Assembly: GCA_036489445.1 (NCBI GenBank)
Contig: DASXFV010000096.1
Location: 1 to 17,055 of the forward strand
From: DAIDKA01 sp036489445
GTDB taxonomy: Bacteria > Pseudomonadota > Gammaproteobacteria > Steroidobacterales > Steroidobacteraceae
Direction of reading: 5' to 3'
Length of the DNA: 17,055 bases
In this document: positions 16,409 to 17,055 of the stretch, piece after piece
Layout: each line of letters begins with the position of its first letter
Numbering within the stretch: position 1 is the first letter of the stretch
Program-made: the position numbers and the translations under genes
Notes under the pieces: generated by a model
Database searches by the model: none
Seen by the model: only the letters and a program-made list of their open reading frames with translations
What the model was told of the DNA's origin: nothing

Positions 16409-17055
16409 TTAGAGGCCACGGATCGCAGCCGCCGGTGGCAGGGAGGCCGCCCGCAGCGCCGGCCAGGTCACGGCGGCCTGGCTCAGAACCACGACAATCA
16501 TTGCACCCAGACAGATGTAGCCCACGCCCATGCGGCCCATCTCCAGAGAAGTCGTCAACCACAGATTGCCGGCCACCGCGAGGGCCACGCCAATCGCCGC
16601 GCCGACACCGGCAATCAGCAGATTCTCGGTATGAAAGTATTGAATGATGTTGATGCGCCGCGCCCCCAGCGCCCGGCGCATACCGATCTGATGCTGCCGC
16701 TGGGCGACCCAATACGTGGTCAGGGCGATGATGCCGAATGCCGTCACCGTCAGCAGCAGTGCGCAGACCACGGCGAGAATGAGCCCAAGCGAGCGATCGT
16801 CGCGGTACTCTTCCGCCCGGGTGTCCGCGAATGTCTGCGCTTCGCTGATGACGCGCGCATGGCTCAGGGCATACAGCCGCTGCTGCGCCACGGGCAGCAG
16901 GGCGGCGCTGAGGCCGGGCCGTGTGCGCACCACGTACGAGACGTTGGTGGACACCCACTGCAGCGGCTCCAGGACGGAGTACTCCGCGGGGAAACCCACC
17001 GACTCGTGCGCGGCCCAGGGCGACTGGGCATGCGCGACAATGCCGACGATACGGG
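16409..17055 (-). CDS. FtsX/MacB-type ABC permease, class A, cassette 6 (A6), partial at window edge
   Basis: The C-terminal 215 residues of a sixth class A permease are present; the frame stays open to the right edge, so the gene is cut by the window and not broken. It begins with the end of the periplasmic core, RIVGIVAHAQSPW, then EYSVLEPLQ and RTRPG. The three C-terminal membrane segments follow, with coupling segment QRQHQIGMRRALGARR and YFHTENLLI. It departs from the others in EPLQWVSTN and in a more acidic region before the second membrane segment (RAEEYRDDRS). The stop is TAA at 16409. The N-terminal membrane segment, the GIDEANIF signature and, presumably, its class B partner lie beyond the window. 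A start at the GTG near 16999 would give only a fragment and is not plausible. Confidence 0.93.
   Translation of the reverse strand, partial: RIVGIVAHAQSPWAAHESVGFPAEYSVLEPLQWVSTNVSYVVRTRPGLSAALLPVAQQRLYALSHARVISEAQTFADTRAEEYRDDRSLGLILAVVCALLLTVTAFGIIALTTYWVAQRQHQIGMRRALGARRINIIQYFHTENLLIAGVGAAIGVALAVAGNLWLTTSLEMGRMGVGYICLGAMIVVVLSQAAVTWPALRAASLPPAAAIRGL

Larger units (their letters stand above)
1..17055 (-). other. Single long operon, open at both ends
   Basis: All fourteen genes lie on the minus strand, with gaps from about -4 to 35 bases. No gap is large enough for an ordinary promoter plus leader, and I saw no terminator hairpin with a T-run between genes. The order of transcription is permease array, PotF-like lipoprotein, sigma-54 regulator, kinase. 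The main promoter, and probably the ABC ATPase and membrane-fusion protein, must be to the right of the window. Weak internal promoters inside coding sequence cannot be excluded. Confidence 0.7.
3520..17055 (-). repeat. Tandem array of permease cassettes (B-A units, period about 2.57 kb)
   Basis: The array consists of direct repeats of a two-gene unit, each made of a class B gene followed by a class A gene. Unit limits are 3520-6070, 6088-8668, 8704-11245, 11280-13816 and 13833-16387, with a sixth unit starting at 16409 and running off the window. The A stop codons are 2568, 2616, 2576, 2553 and 2576 bases apart. The copies are diverged paralogues, strongest in similarity over the C-terminal membrane half (RRALGA region). 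Units 4 and 5 form one subgroup in both genes and units 1-3 form another, so the pair was duplicated as a unit. Confidence 0.9.

Noticed and set aside
16409..16999. A short stand-alone gene starting at the GTG near 16999
   Set aside because: The frame continues upstream to the window edge with conserved class A residues (RIVGIV), so this is an internal Val codon of A6.
1..17055. Mobile elements, CRISPR, tRNA or phage features
   Set aside because: No inverted terminal repeats, transposase, integrase, short regular direct repeats or tRNA-like cloverleaf could be seen. The only repeats are the diverged permease cassettes.

Overview
The window is GC-rich and densely coded on the minus strand only. 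It reads as one long polycistronic unit running from right to left and open at both ends. No gap between genes exceeds about 35 bases, and I see no tRNA, rRNA, insertion sequence, CRISPR array, promoter or terminator. Codon usage, the PotF-like lipoprotein and the NtrC-type regulator suggest a GC-rich gammaproteobacterium of the Xanthomonadales/Steroidobacterales kind. That assignment is an impression, not a search result.

From 17055 down to 3520 lies a tandem array of FtsX/MacB-type ABC permease genes. Two classes alternate strictly: a longer class B (439-445 residues, starting near MLGYY) and a shorter class A (398-406 residues, starting M(D/E)(I/V)(L/M)PIL). In transcription order the genes are A6 (5' end outside the window), B5, A5, B4, A4, B3, A3, B2, A2, B1, A1. 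The A stop codons recur every 2553-2616 bases. Five complete B-A cassettes and part of a sixth are present. All are intact, with one N-terminal membrane segment, a large periplasmic MacB-like domain and three C-terminal membrane segments. None carries an ATPase domain, and no separate ABC ATPase or membrane-fusion protein is in the window; these are expected upstream.

After A1, with a GTGA stop/start overlap, comes a PotD/PotF-type polyamine-binding lipoprotein without its usual PotGHI import partners. It is followed 12 bases later by an NtrC-family sigma-54 response regulator and 14 bases after that by a membrane histidine kinase, cut by the left edge of the window.

The simplest working model is an envelope-stress or export system. 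A two-component pair would control a family of diversified heterodimeric permeases, possibly sharing one ATPase, and the solute-binding lipoprotein may supply the kinase with a signal. The repeated co-duplication of the permease pair, and the orphan binding protein joined to a sigma-54 two-component system, are the most unusual points.
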